A stretch of DNA of 64,000 nt from Chryseobacterium panacisoli (lineage in GTDB: Bacteria; Bacteroidota; Bacteroidia; Flavobacteriales; Weeksellaceae), in the NCBI RefSeq assembly GCF_008274625.1, contig NZ_VTRU01000002.1:372001-436000 (forward strand), read 5' to 3'. Shown piece after piece: positions 46,749 to 55,308 of the stretch (position 1 is its first letter; each line of letters begins with the position of its first letter). The translations under genes and the position numbers were made by a program. The notes below the pieces were generated by a model, which searched no databases, had not been told where the DNA came from, and saw nothing but the letters and a program-made list of their open reading frames with translations.

Positions 46749-46753
46749 TCACA

Positions 46754-47077
46754 ATGAACCTCTTAAGATGGATACTTGCATTTTATTTCATGGCGCTATC
46801 ATTAATGCCATGTGAAGACACGTCCCATCCGCTGAATTCAGGAAATAATAAGATCTCATTAAGCATTCATGGAGTTCATTCCACAGAAAAAGGAGATATC
46901 TGTTCTCCGCTGTGTGCCTGCAGCTGCTGTCAGATGACGGTTTCAGCATTTAAAATGGATCCTTTATTGGAAATTCCTGAGCAGATTCCTGCCTACTTTT
47001 CTAAGAAGATCTTATTTCACAAAAACGACTTTGCTTACCAGATTTACGATCCTATCTGGCAGCCTCCTAAAATTTAA
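46754..47077 (+). CDS. Small exported Cys-rich protein, DUF6660-like
   Basis: This 107-residue protein has an N-terminal hydrophobic segment (LLRWILAFYFMALSLMP) and a cysteine cluster CSPLCACSCCQ near residues 53-63. It resembles the DUF6660 proteins found beside heavy-metal efflux genes in Bacteroidota. The cysteines suggest metal binding in the periplasm. The C-terminus ends IWQPPKI, which resembles the ends of two other small Cys proteins in this window. It lies 145 bp before the CzcA-type pump and may be cotranscribed or coregulated. Confidence 0.78.
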   Translation: MNLLRWILAFYFMALSLMPCEDTSHPLNSGNNKISLSIHGVHSTEKGDICSPLCACSCCQMTVSAFKMDPLLEIPEQIPAYFSKKILFHKNDFAYQIYDPIWQPPKI

Positions 47078-47222
47078 TTTTTATTGACTTTTAGAAAGTT
47101 ATGCTTTCTAATACTTAACTGTGCTTGAAACTTTGCAATACCATTGCAGAGGTTTTCAGGATATTTTTGCTGCAGTATTTTATGCGATATGCATTCATTT
47201 CAATAAAAATTAAATATAAATC

Positions 47223-50200
47223 GTGTTAGATAAAATAATAAAATTCAGTATTAAAAATAAAGTGATCATTGGCTTGATGACCCTGGTACTGATTATCTGG
47301 GGAACGTGGAGTGCCACCAGGTTGCCGATAGATGCTGTACCGGATATCACCAACAATCAGGTGCAGATCATTACCGTATGTCCTACATTGGCGGGACAGG
47401 AAGTGGAACAGCTGGTTACCTTTCCCATTGAACAGAGTATTGCCAATGTTCCCGATATTCAGGAAACAAGAAGTATTTCAAGATTCGGGCTCTCTGTGAT
47501 TACAGTGGTGTTCAAGGAAAATGTTGATGTTTACTTTGCGAGACAGCTCATTAATGAACAGCTGAAAAATGCTGTGGAAGAAATTCCAAAAGGAGTAGGA
47601 ACTCCCGAGCTGGCTCCCGTAAGTACAGGTCTTGGAGAAGTATATCAGTATATTCTTCACCCTAAAAAAGGAAGCGAAAAGAAATACAATGCCAAAGAAC
47701 TCCAAACCATGCAGGACTGGATCGTCCGAAGACAACTGAACGGAACTCCCGGAGTTGCTGAGATCAACAGTTTCGGAGGTGAATTAAAACAATATGAAGT
47801 GGCTATTGATCCCAATCGTTTAAAAGCAATGGGAACAAGCATCACTGAAATATTTACAGCGCTTGAAAAAAACAACCAAAATACAGGAGGAGCTTATATT
47901 GATAAAAAACCCAATGCCTATTTCATCCGTGGAATCGGATTGGTGACCTCTCTTGAAGATATTAAAAACATAGCAGTTAAAAATGAAACAGGAAGCGTTC
48001 CAATCTTTATAAAAGATGTTGCTGATGTTCGTTTGGGAAGTGCTGTCCGTTACGGAGCATTAACATATGATGGAAAAGTTGATGCGGTAGGTGGAGTAGT
48101 CATGATGTTAAAAGGGGCCAACAGTAATGAAGTGGTCAGCAATATCAAGGCAAAAATTCCGACCATACAGAAATCTCTTCCCAATGATGTTATTATAGAA
48201 CCATTCCTGGACAGAACAGACCTTGTGGACAGAGCGATTAATACCGTACAGAAAAACCTTATTGAAGGAGCGCTAATCGTTATTTTCGTGCTTGTAGTTT
48301 TCTTGGGGAATTTAAGAGCCGGACTTATCGTAGCTTCAGCCATTCCGCTTTCCTTACTGTTTGCATTGGGAATGATGAATGTTTTCGGGGTAAGTGCCAA
48401 CCTGATGAGTCTTGGAGCGATAGATTTCGGATTGATTGTAGATGGTGCCGTAATTATTGTAGAAGCCACGTTACATCATTTGGGAGTAAGGAAATCTGTC
48501 CGCGCATTAACGCAGTCTGAGATGGATGAAGAGGTATTCCTTTCAGCATCAAAGATCAGAAGCAGTGCTGCTTTTGGGGAAATCATCATTCTTATTGTAT
48601 ACATTCCGATTCTTACACTGGCCGGAGTAGAAGGAAAAATGTTTACTCCAATGGCAAAAACAGTAGGATTTGCCATTCTGGGTGCCCTGATCTTATCTCT
48701 AACGTATATTCCAATGATGAGCGCCTTATTTTTATCTAAGAAAATATCGCATAAAGAAACGTTCTCCGATAAAATGATGAACCGTCTGCAAAAGATATAT
48801 CAACCATTATTAAAAAAAGCCATTAAAATAAAATATATAATCGTTTCAGCCACGGCTGTGGTTTTTCTTATTTCTGCTTTTATTTTTAAAAATATGGGGG
48901 GCGAATTTATCCCGCAGCTGCAGGAAGGAGATTATGCATTTCATTGCATTTTACCACAGGGAAGTTCGCTCAGTCAGAGTATAGAAACATCTATGCAGGC
49001 ATCAAGAATTATTAAACAGTTTGATGAGGTGAAAATGGTTGTCGGGAAAACAGGTTCCGCTGAGGTCCCTACAGATCCAATGCCGCCTGAAGCAACCGAT
49101 ATGATTGTGGTATTGAAACCACAAAGCGAATGGAAAACCAAAAAATCCTATGACGAACTTGCTGATGAGATCAGTGAAAAACTGGAAACAATTCCCGGAG
49201 TGTTCTTTGAGAAAAACCAGCCTATCCAGATGCGTTTCAATGAGTTGATGACAGGGATCAGACAGGATGTAGCAGTAAAGATATTTGGGGAAAATCTGGA
49301 TTCTTTAGCGGTATATGCAGATAAAGTAGGGAAAATCATCCAGACAGTAGACGGAGCTACAGCCCCTCAGATTGAAAGAGTGAGTGGTCTTCCGCAGATT
49401 AATGTTCAATATGACAGAACAAGAATCGCTAATTATGGGTTGAATATCGAAGATGTCAACAACGCAGTAAGTACAGCCTTTGCAGGAAAAGCTGCCGGAC
49501 AGGTTTTTGAAAATGAAAGACGTTTCGATCTCGTAGTCCGTCTGGACAGTCTTCACAGAACCGATATTTCAGATGTGAATAATCTGATGATCACTTCCGG
49601 TACCGGAGCACAGATTCCATTGTCACAGGTGGCTAATATAAGTTATAAACTTGGGCCTGCACAGATCAGCCGCGAGCAGGGAAAACGTAGGATTGTTATC
49701 GGATTTAATGTAAAAGACCGTGATGTGGAAAGCGTGGTAAAAGATATTCAGGCAAAGCTGGATAAAGTGAAACTGCCTTCCGGATATTACTTTACGTATG
49801 GCGGACAGTTTGAAAACCTGCAGGAAGCAAGCAAACGTCTGATGATCGCTGTTCCGGTATCGTTACTTCTGATTTTTATGCTGTTGTATTTTACTTTCCG
49901 CTCATTCAAACAGGCTGCATTGATTTTTACAGCGATTCCAATGAGTGCTATTGGAGGTGTATTTGCACTTTTAATAAGAGATATGCCATTCAGTATCAGT
50001 GCCGGGATCGGATTTATTGCACTTTTTGGAGTGGCAGTACTGAACGGAATTGTTTTGATCGGAACATTCAACCAGTTAGAAAAAGAGGGTGAAACAGATA
50101 TTCTGAAAAGAGTATTTGAAGGAACAAAAACCAGATTGAGACCAGTATTAATGACGGCAACAGTGGCTTCATTAGGGTTTTTACCAATGGCCATTTCAAC

Positions 50201-51584
50201 CGGAGCAGGAGCCGAAGTACAGAAACCTCTTGCCACAGTTGTGATTGGTGGTCTGGTAACGGCTACATTCCTTACGCTGTTCGTTTTACCAATGCTGTAT
50301 ATCATTTTTAACACAAAGATTTTGAAAAGAAAAAATAATAACATGGGAATAATAACGACTGTTCTTGTTTTAGGATTCATGATGCTGGGACAAACTTTTA
50401 AAGCACAGTCCAGACCCATTTCGGTAGAACAGGCGGTAGAACAGGCAGTCAATAATAACTTAACCTTGCAGTCAAAAGATTTAAGCATTAAATCTGCTGA
50501 AGCATTAAGGGCAACAGCGAAAGAACTTCCTAAATTAAGCTTTGAAGCCCAGCTCGGACAATACAACAGTCCAAAGTTTGACCAGTCGTTTGCTATTTCA
50601 CAAAGTATTCCTTTTCCAACACTTTTTAAAGCAAGAAAAGATTTAATCAACGAGAATATTAAAAGTAAACAGATTGATAAAGAAATCACAGCGAATGAGT
50701 TGATAAAACAGGTGCGGACTTATTATTATCAGATTGAATATTTGCAGTATAATAAAGCTCAGCTGACCAGTCTGGATAAATATTATGAGGAATTCATCAG
50801 AATTGCAACCGTAAGATTCAAAGCGGGAGATATCAAAAAGATTGAAATCAGTACTGCAGAAACCCAGAAAGGAGAAATTGATCTGCTGCTCAGACAAAAT
50901 GAAGTATTTCTGAATAATGCCTATAAGAATTTAAAGACCCTGATGAATACGTCAGAAGATCTTGAAGTTCCGTTTAATAAAGATTATGCGCCTTTAAAAG
51001 CAGAAAATGTACTCGATAGTGCAGTAGTTGCCAATAATCCTACTGTAAAAGCTTTTTATCAGGAAATGGAGATTGCTGAAAAAAATAAGAAAGTAGAAAA
51101 ATCCCTTGGGCTGCCTGATTTCAGTTTAGGATATACCAATCAGTCTTTAATAGGTCTTCATACCATCAACGGACAGGAAAATTTTTATAATTCAGGAAAA
51201 CGTTTTCAGTCGGCAACAGTCGGCGTGGCAATTCCATTGACATTTGGTGCTACGAAAGCAAGAATCCAGGCTTTGGAATACGAAAAACAGGTCGCTGAAA
51301 CCAATGCTAAAATGCAGCAGAAACAGCTTTCAGCCCAGTTGGAAAATGCTTTCAGCCAGTACCAGCAGGATATTCAGCAGTATGATTATTACACAAGTCA
51401 GGCCCTGCCTAATGCTGAGAAAATTGTAAAAGCTGCTCAGCTGGGATATAAAACAGGGGAAATTTCCTATGTAGAATATCTTTTTGCCCTGCAGACTGCT
51501 ACCAATATTCAGTTGAAATATCTGGAATCTATCCAGCAGGTGAACCAATCTGTAGTTACTATTAATTCAATTATAAATAAATAA
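47223..51584 (+). CDS. CzcA/CusA-type heavy-metal RND pump fused to a TolC-like domain
   Basis: This 1453-residue protein joins two parts. Residues 1 to about 1035 are a heavy-metal RND pump: RLPIDAVPDITNNQVQI at the N-terminus, the proton-relay motif DFGLIVDGAVII near 400 and twelve membrane segments. Residues about 1041-1453 are a TolC-like outer-membrane factor (ISVEQAVEQAVNNNLTLQSKD, then paired repeats with long helices). A hydrophobic signal-like segment after an internal ATG at 50343 marks the junction. The GTG start at 47223 reaches the conserved N-terminus. Neighbours point to zinc, cobalt or cadmium rather than copper. Confidence 0.93.
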   Translation: MLDKIIKFSIKNKVIIGLMTLVLIIWGTWSATRLPIDAVPDITNNQVQIITVCPTLAGQEVEQLVTFPIEQSIANVPDIQETRSISRFGLSVITVVFKENVDVYFARQLINEQLKNAVEEIPKGVGTPELAPVSTGLGEVYQYILHPKKGSEKKYNAKELQTMQDWIVRRQLNGTPGVAEINSFGGELKQYEVAIDPNRLKAMGTSITEIFTALEKNNQNTGGAYIDKKPNAYFIRGIGLVTSLEDIKNIAVKNETGSVPIFIKDVADVRLGSAVRYGALTYDGKVDAVGGVVMMLKGANSNEVVSNIKAKIPTIQKSLPNDVIIEPFLDRTDLVDRAINTVQKNLIEGALIVIFVLVVFLGNLRAGLIVASAIPLSLLFALGMMNVFGVSANLMSLGAIDFGLIVDGAVIIVEATLHHLGVRKSVRALTQSEMDEEVFLSASKIRSSAAFGEIIILIVYIPILTLAGVEGKMFTPMAKTVGFAILGALILSLTYIPMMSALFLSKKISHKETFSDKMMNRLQKIYQPLLKKAIKIKYIIVSATAVVFLISAFIFKNMGGEFIPQLQEGDYAFHCILPQGSSLSQSIETSMQASRIIKQFDEVKMVVGKTGSAEVPTDPMPPEATDMIVVLKPQSEWKTKKSYDELADEISEKLETIPGVFFEKNQPIQMRFNELMTGIRQDVAVKIFGENLDSLAVYADKVGKIIQTVDGATAPQIERVSGLPQINVQYDRTRIANYGLNIEDVNNAVSTAFAGKAAGQVFENERRFDLVVRLDSLHRTDISDVNNLMITSGTGAQIPLSQVANISYKLGPAQISREQGKRRIVIGFNVKDRDVESVVKDIQAKLDKVKLPSGYYFTYGGQFENLQEASKRLMIAVPVSLLLIFMLLYFTFRSFKQAALIFTAIPMSAIGGVFALLIRDMPFSISAGIGFIALFGVAVLNGIVLIGTFNQLEKEGETDILKRVFEGTKTRLRPVLMTATVASLGFLPMAISTGAGAEVQKPLATVVIGGLVTATFLTLFVLPMLYIIFNTKILKRKNNNMGIITTVLVLGFMMLGQTFKAQSRPISVEQAVEQAVNNNLTLQSKDLSIKSAEALRATAKELPKLSFEAQLGQYNSPKFDQSFAISQSIPFPTLFKARKDLINENIKSKQIDKEITANELIKQVRTYYYQIEYLQYNKAQLTSLDKYYEEFIRIATVRFKAGDIKKIEISTAETQKGEIDLLLRQNEVFLNNAYKNLKTLMNTSEDLEVPFNKDYAPLKAENVLDSAVVANNPTVKAFYQEMEIAEKNKKVEKSLGLPDFSLGYTNQSLIGLHTINGQENFYNSGKRFQSATVGVAIPLTFGATKARIQALEYEKQVAETNAKMQQKQLSAQLENAFSQYQQDIQQYDYYTSQALPNAEKIVKAAQLGYKTGEISYVEYLFALQTATNIQLKYLESIQQVNQSVVTINSIINK

Positions 51585-51666
51585 TATGAAAGCGCTGTTA
51601 ATAAAATTTTCTACCGGACCAATGACAACAATGGTATACAGCATCAGACAAAATACATTTTTACTT

Positions 51667-52896
51667 ATGAAACTCAACTATAATATCATTCCTCTTATCC
51701 TGACTTGCCTCTTACTCACAAGCTGTGGAAAAAAAGAAGCTGCGGAAGAAAAAGCTCCTGAAAAAACTGAACAGAAAGAGGCGGCACATGAAGAAGCCCC
51801 ACAAACGATTGCTTCACTTACAGAAGAGCAGATGAAATCTGTAGGAGTAGCTTTGGGAGCCATAGAAATGAAAGAGTTAACATCCACCATCAAAGCAAAT
51901 GGGTTGTTGAGCGTTCCCAACAGCAATAAAGCAACCATCACTTCCCTGTATGGAGGAATCATCAAAACCATCAATATTCAGGTAGGAAGTATTGTGAAAA
52001 AAGGGCAGATCATTGCTACCATTGCCAATCCGGAATATATCCAGCTTCAGGAAGATTATCTGACCACAAATAGCAGAATAACCTATGCAGAGCAGGAGTA
52101 CAGAAGACAAAGGGAACTTTTTGATAATGATGCCGGAGCGAAGAAGAATCTTCAGAGTGCCGATGCTGAGCTTAAAACATTAAGAACAAAAAGAGCTTCC
52201 CTGTTAAAACAACTTCAGATGATGGGAATAAGTCCGGGAAAAGTAAGCAACGGAAATATGAAATCCGGTCTGGTTATCACAGCACCTATCAGCGGAACGA
52301 TCAGCAGCATCACCGCACAGATCGGAAGCTATGTAGATATTTCTTCTCCTGTTGCAACTGTGATTGATAACGGTTCCATTCATCTTGATCTTCAAGTGTT
52401 TGAAAAAGATCTTCCGAAAATGAGAGTAGGGCAGATTGTTCACTTTAAACTGACCAACAATCCGGAAACAGAATATGATGCTAGAATCTACAGCATAGGA
52501 TCTTCTTTTGAAAATGAAAGTAAAACGATTTCCATGCACTGCGAAGTGATAGGAAATAAATCTGGTCTGATTGATGGAATGAACATCACCGGAATTGTAA
52601 GTCTTGATAAAAGTACAACGCCTGCAGTTCCTACTGAAGCTATTGTAGAAGCAGATGGGAAATATTACGTGTTTATTCAGACCGATAAAAAAATGGAAGA
52701 AGAACACGAAGACAAAGGAAAGCCACATGCGAAAACCTTAAACTTTGAAAAAATAGAAGTGGTAAAAGGAACTTCCGATATGGGCTATACCGCGATAACT
52801 CCGGTGGGAAATATTTCAGACAATGCAAAAATTGTTGTGAAAGGAGCTTTTTTTGTAAATGCTAAACTGGTGAATTCAGGAGAGCACGAACATTAA
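51667..52896 (+). CDS. RND efflux periplasmic adaptor lipoprotein (CzcB/CusB-like)
   Basis: This 409-residue adaptor links the inner-membrane pump to the outer channel. I start it at the ATG at 51667 so that MKLNYNIIPLILTCLLLTSC forms a lipoprotein signal with C20. Upstream in-frame codons to 51586 give no signal peptide. Biotinyl-lipoyl-like hairpin parts are GGIIKTINIQVGSIVKKGQII and ITAPISGTISSITAQIGSYV, with a coiled-coil hairpin between them. His-rich patches (EEEHEDKGKPHAK near residue 342 and the terminal GEHEH) could bind metal. It follows the fused pump in the same operon. Confidence 0.92.
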   Translation: MKLNYNIIPLILTCLLLTSCGKKEAAEEKAPEKTEQKEAAHEEAPQTIASLTEEQMKSVGVALGAIEMKELTSTIKANGLLSVPNSNKATITSLYGGIIKTINIQVGSIVKKGQIIATIANPEYIQLQEDYLTTNSRITYAEQEYRRQRELFDNDAGAKKNLQSADAELKTLRTKRASLLKQLQMMGISPGKVSNGNMKSGLVITAPISGTISSITAQIGSYVDISSPVATVIDNGSIHLDLQVFEKDLPKMRVGQIVHFKLTNNPETEYDARIYSIGSSFENESKTISMHCEVIGNKSGLIDGMNITGIVSLDKSTTPAVPTEAIVEADGKYYVFIQTDKKMEEEHEDKGKPHAKTLNFEKIEVVKGTSDMGYTAITPVGNISDNAKIVVKGAFFVNAKLVNSGEHEH

Positions 52897-53031
52897 TGAA
52901 AGCAGCCGGAACCCGTAGAATGTCGATTTTTATCCTTAAATTAGAGCTGTTTACAGAATTTGTTATTGAATAAAAAACGGCAGGAAAAAAGTAAAGATTA
53001 TCTCACCGAATTTTTAATAAATGACTTGATT

Positions 53032-53913
53032 ATGTTACTAAACAAAAAAATATCAGTCTGGTATTTCATCCGTGAAATAAAAACCCAAATTCTGTTCATC
53101 GGAATATTTGCCATTGCTATTGGTCTTCTGGACGAGCTGCCATGGTTTCGCAAGATCTCGCTGCCTTTGAATATTCCAGCATTGCTGGGAACAGCAGTAT
53201 CATTGCTCTTAGCATTCCGTACCTCCCAGTCCTATGAAAGATGGTGGGAAGCCAGAACAGTCTGGGGAGCTGTTGTAAACGATTCCAGGACTTTTGTGAG
53301 ACTGGTTATTCAGTTTATGCCTGCCGGAGATGATAAAATAATAAAAGATTTTGCCGAAAGACAGATCATCTGGACCTATGCACTTGGAGAATCTCTGAGA
53401 AAACTTCCTTTTTCTGAAAAAGTTCAGCAGTATCTTGATAAGCATCAGATCAAAGGAGCAAATATTCCCAACGCTATTCTGGGCGAACATTCCAGACAGC
53501 TGAAAGAAACTGCAGGCTCCAAAGGACTTACAGATTTCCAACAGATGCAGCTCAATGATATCATCACAAGGCTCTGCGACAGTATGGGAAAATGTGAAAG
53601 ACTGAAAAATACAGTTTTCCCCCGTTCTTACAGCGTTTTAGTTCATATTTTGATCTATGTTTTTGCTGCCATACTTCCATTTGGGCTTGATGACTCACAG
53701 TTACTGGTAGAAATTGCGATTACTTTCCTGGTTCCGGTGACATTCATTGCGATTGAAAAAACATCCATCATCATGCAGGATCCGTTTGAAAATGGTCCCG
53801 TAGATACTCCAATGACTTCGCTGGCGCAGACCATAGAGATCAATATCAGACAAATGATCGGTGAGCAGAATGTTCCCGCTAAAAAAGAAAATACATCCTA
53901 TTATGAAATGTAA
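53032..53913 (+). CDS. Bestrophin-family membrane protein
   Basis: This 293-residue protein resembles bacterial bestrophins, which are chloride or cation channels. The recognisable elements are LPWFRKISLPLNIPALLGTA, LLAFRTSQSYERWWEARTVWG and DPFENGPVDTPMTSLAQTIE, the last being the Ca-clasp-like segment of the family. I choose the ATG at 53032; an upstream TTG frame to 52960 encodes a similar MLLNKK but no extra conserved sequence. It sits in the metal-efflux cluster, so a role in ion balance during metal stress is possible by context. Confidence 0.85.
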   Translation: MLLNKKISVWYFIREIKTQILFIGIFAIAIGLLDELPWFRKISLPLNIPALLGTAVSLLLAFRTSQSYERWWEARTVWGAVVNDSRTFVRLVIQFMPAGDDKIIKDFAERQIIWTYALGESLRKLPFSEKVQQYLDKHQIKGANIPNAILGEHSRQLKETAGSKGLTDFQQMQLNDIITRLCDSMGKCERLKNTVFPRSYSVLVHILIYVFAAILPFGLDDSQLLVEIAITFLVPVTFIAIEKTSIIMQDPFENGPVDTPMTSLAQTIEINIRQMIGEQNVPAKKENTSYYEM

Positions 53914-53929
53914 TTAAACCATACACCAT

Positions 53930-54826
53930 ATGGAAAGTACACCAAAACAAACCGTTTCTGCGGGAAGCAGACATAAAAAGAACCTCCTTATCGTACTCTG
54001 CCTTAGCGGAACCTATCTCATTGCTGAGGTAATAGGAGGAATAGTGACCAACAGTCTTGCGCTGTTAGCTGATGCAGCCCATATGCTGACAGACGTTGTA
54101 GGATTGTTATTGGCATTTATTGCCATTAAAATAGGAGAAAGAAAAGCAGATCCTTCCAGAACATATGGTTATTACCGAACAGAAATATTAGCAGCCGTAA
54201 TCAATGCGGTAGTTTTATTGGCTATTTCGATCTATGTTTTGTTTGAAGCCTACCAGCGCTTTCAAAATCCACCCGAAGTACAAAGTAAATCAATGCTGAT
54301 TGTAGCCGGAATCGGATTGATTGTCAACATTGTCGGAATGATGATCCTGAGAAAAGACTCAGAAGGCAGTCTGAATATGAAAGGCGCTTATTTTGAAGTA
54401 CTTTCAGATATGCTTACTTCAGTTGGAGTAATGATTGCCGGAGTAATTATGCTTACAACAGGCTGGTACTATGCCGATCCGTTGATTTCAGCAGCAATTG
54501 GATTATTGATCTTTCCAAGAACATGGAGACTGCTGAAAGAAGCAATCAATGTTTTACTCGAAGGAACCCCTAAAGATGTAGATATCCATGAACTTCGTCA
54601 ATCATTGGAGAAAACTCCCGGAGTGAAAGATGTTCATGATCTGCATGTGTGGTCGCTTACATCAAGTGTCAACGCGATGAGTGCTCATGTCGTAAAAGAT
54701 ACCGGATATTCTCAGAATCAATTATTAAAAACATTGACAGATACTACTATGAATAATTTTAAAATCAGTCATACAACTTTTCAGATAGAAGAGGAAGGCT
54801 ATGAAGAAAATGAAGTACATCTGTAA
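53930..54826 (+). CDS. Cation diffusion facilitator (CzcD/ZitB-like)
   Basis: This 298-residue transporter exports divalent metals by proton exchange. Six membrane segments precede a cytosolic C-terminal domain. The transport site is in DAAHMLTDV (H51 and D55), with a second site in the later helix (VLSDMLTSVGVMI). EGTPKDVDIHELRQSLEK and VHDLHVWSLTSSVNAMSAHVV are the C-terminal domain signatures. CDF proteins with this H/D site usually move zinc, cobalt or cadmium. It lies between the bestrophin and the Fur-family regulator. Confidence 0.93.
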   Translation: MESTPKQTVSAGSRHKKNLLIVLCLSGTYLIAEVIGGIVTNSLALLADAAHMLTDVVGLLLAFIAIKIGERKADPSRTYGYYRTEILAAVINAVVLLAISIYVLFEAYQRFQNPPEVQSKSMLIVAGIGLIVNIVGMMILRKDSEGSLNMKGAYFEVLSDMLTSVGVMIAGVIMLTTGWYYADPLISAAIGLLIFPRTWRLLKEAINVLLEGTPKDVDIHELRQSLEKTPGVKDVHDLHVWSLTSSVNAMSAHVVKDTGYSQNQLLKTLTDTTMNNFKISHTTFQIEEEGYEENEVHL

Positions 54827-54843
54827 AACTTTAAAATCGTACA

Positions 54844-55263
54844 ATGAAAAAAGATATAGAACACAAGCTCATTGATAAAAATACCAAACCCACAAGTATG
54901 AGGATTCTGGTATATGATTTCCTAAGCTCTCAGGAAGCCGCTTTATCCCTTTCGGAAATAGAAAATTATTTTGACAATGCTGACAGAATTACCATCTACA
55001 GAACATTGAAAACCTTTGAAGAAAAAGGAATTGTTCACAGCATTCAGGAAAATACAACCACGAAATACAAGCTATGTGAAGACGATTGTGATGAAAAAAC
55101 ACACAAAGACTGGCATCTGCATTTCTACTGTAAAATATGCAAACAAACCACCTGTAAAGAAGATATTTCCTTTCCGGAAAACATTCAGACCAATTTCAGG
55201 ATTGACGAAATACGATTGTTTGCCAAAGGAATTTGCGAAAACTGTCTTGAAAGTTTGCAATAG
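54844..55263 (+). CDS. Fur-family metal-responsive regulator (Zur-like)
   Basis: This 139-residue regulator has the winged-helix of Fur proteins (SLSEIENYFDNADRITIYRTLKTF) followed by a dimerisation domain. Structural zinc ligands are the two CxxC pairs C96/C99 (FYCKICKQ) and C131/C134 (ICENC). The regulatory site may use HKDWHLHFYC near residues 87-96. Its place between a CDF transporter and a P-type ATPase suggests zinc control of this cluster, but specificity among Zur, Fur and other types cannot be decided by eye. It lies 17 bp downstream of the CDF gene. Confidence 0.9.
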   Translation: MKKDIEHKLIDKNTKPTSMRILVYDFLSSQEAALSLSEIENYFDNADRITIYRTLKTFEEKGIVHSIQENTTTKYKLCEDDCDEKTHKDWHLHFYCKICKQTTCKEDISFPENIQTNFRIDEIRLFAKGICENCLESLQ

Positions 55264-55308
55264 CATTGCATCAGTCTCACCTTTACATTTGTATAAAAAT
55301 ATTCAGTT

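Larger units (their letters stand above)
46418..46753. other. AT-rich intergenic region between divergent operons
   Basis: The 336-bp gap contains no gene. It holds a candidate -7 element for the leftward operon at 46493-46500 and the -7 element for the rightward metal-efflux gene at 46741-46748. Confidence 0.7.

Noticed and set aside
49787..50689. A 300-codon open frame on the minus strand inside the CzcA-type gene
   Set aside because: It lies opposite a strongly conserved gene, has no recognisable domain and is explained by codon use of the plus strand.
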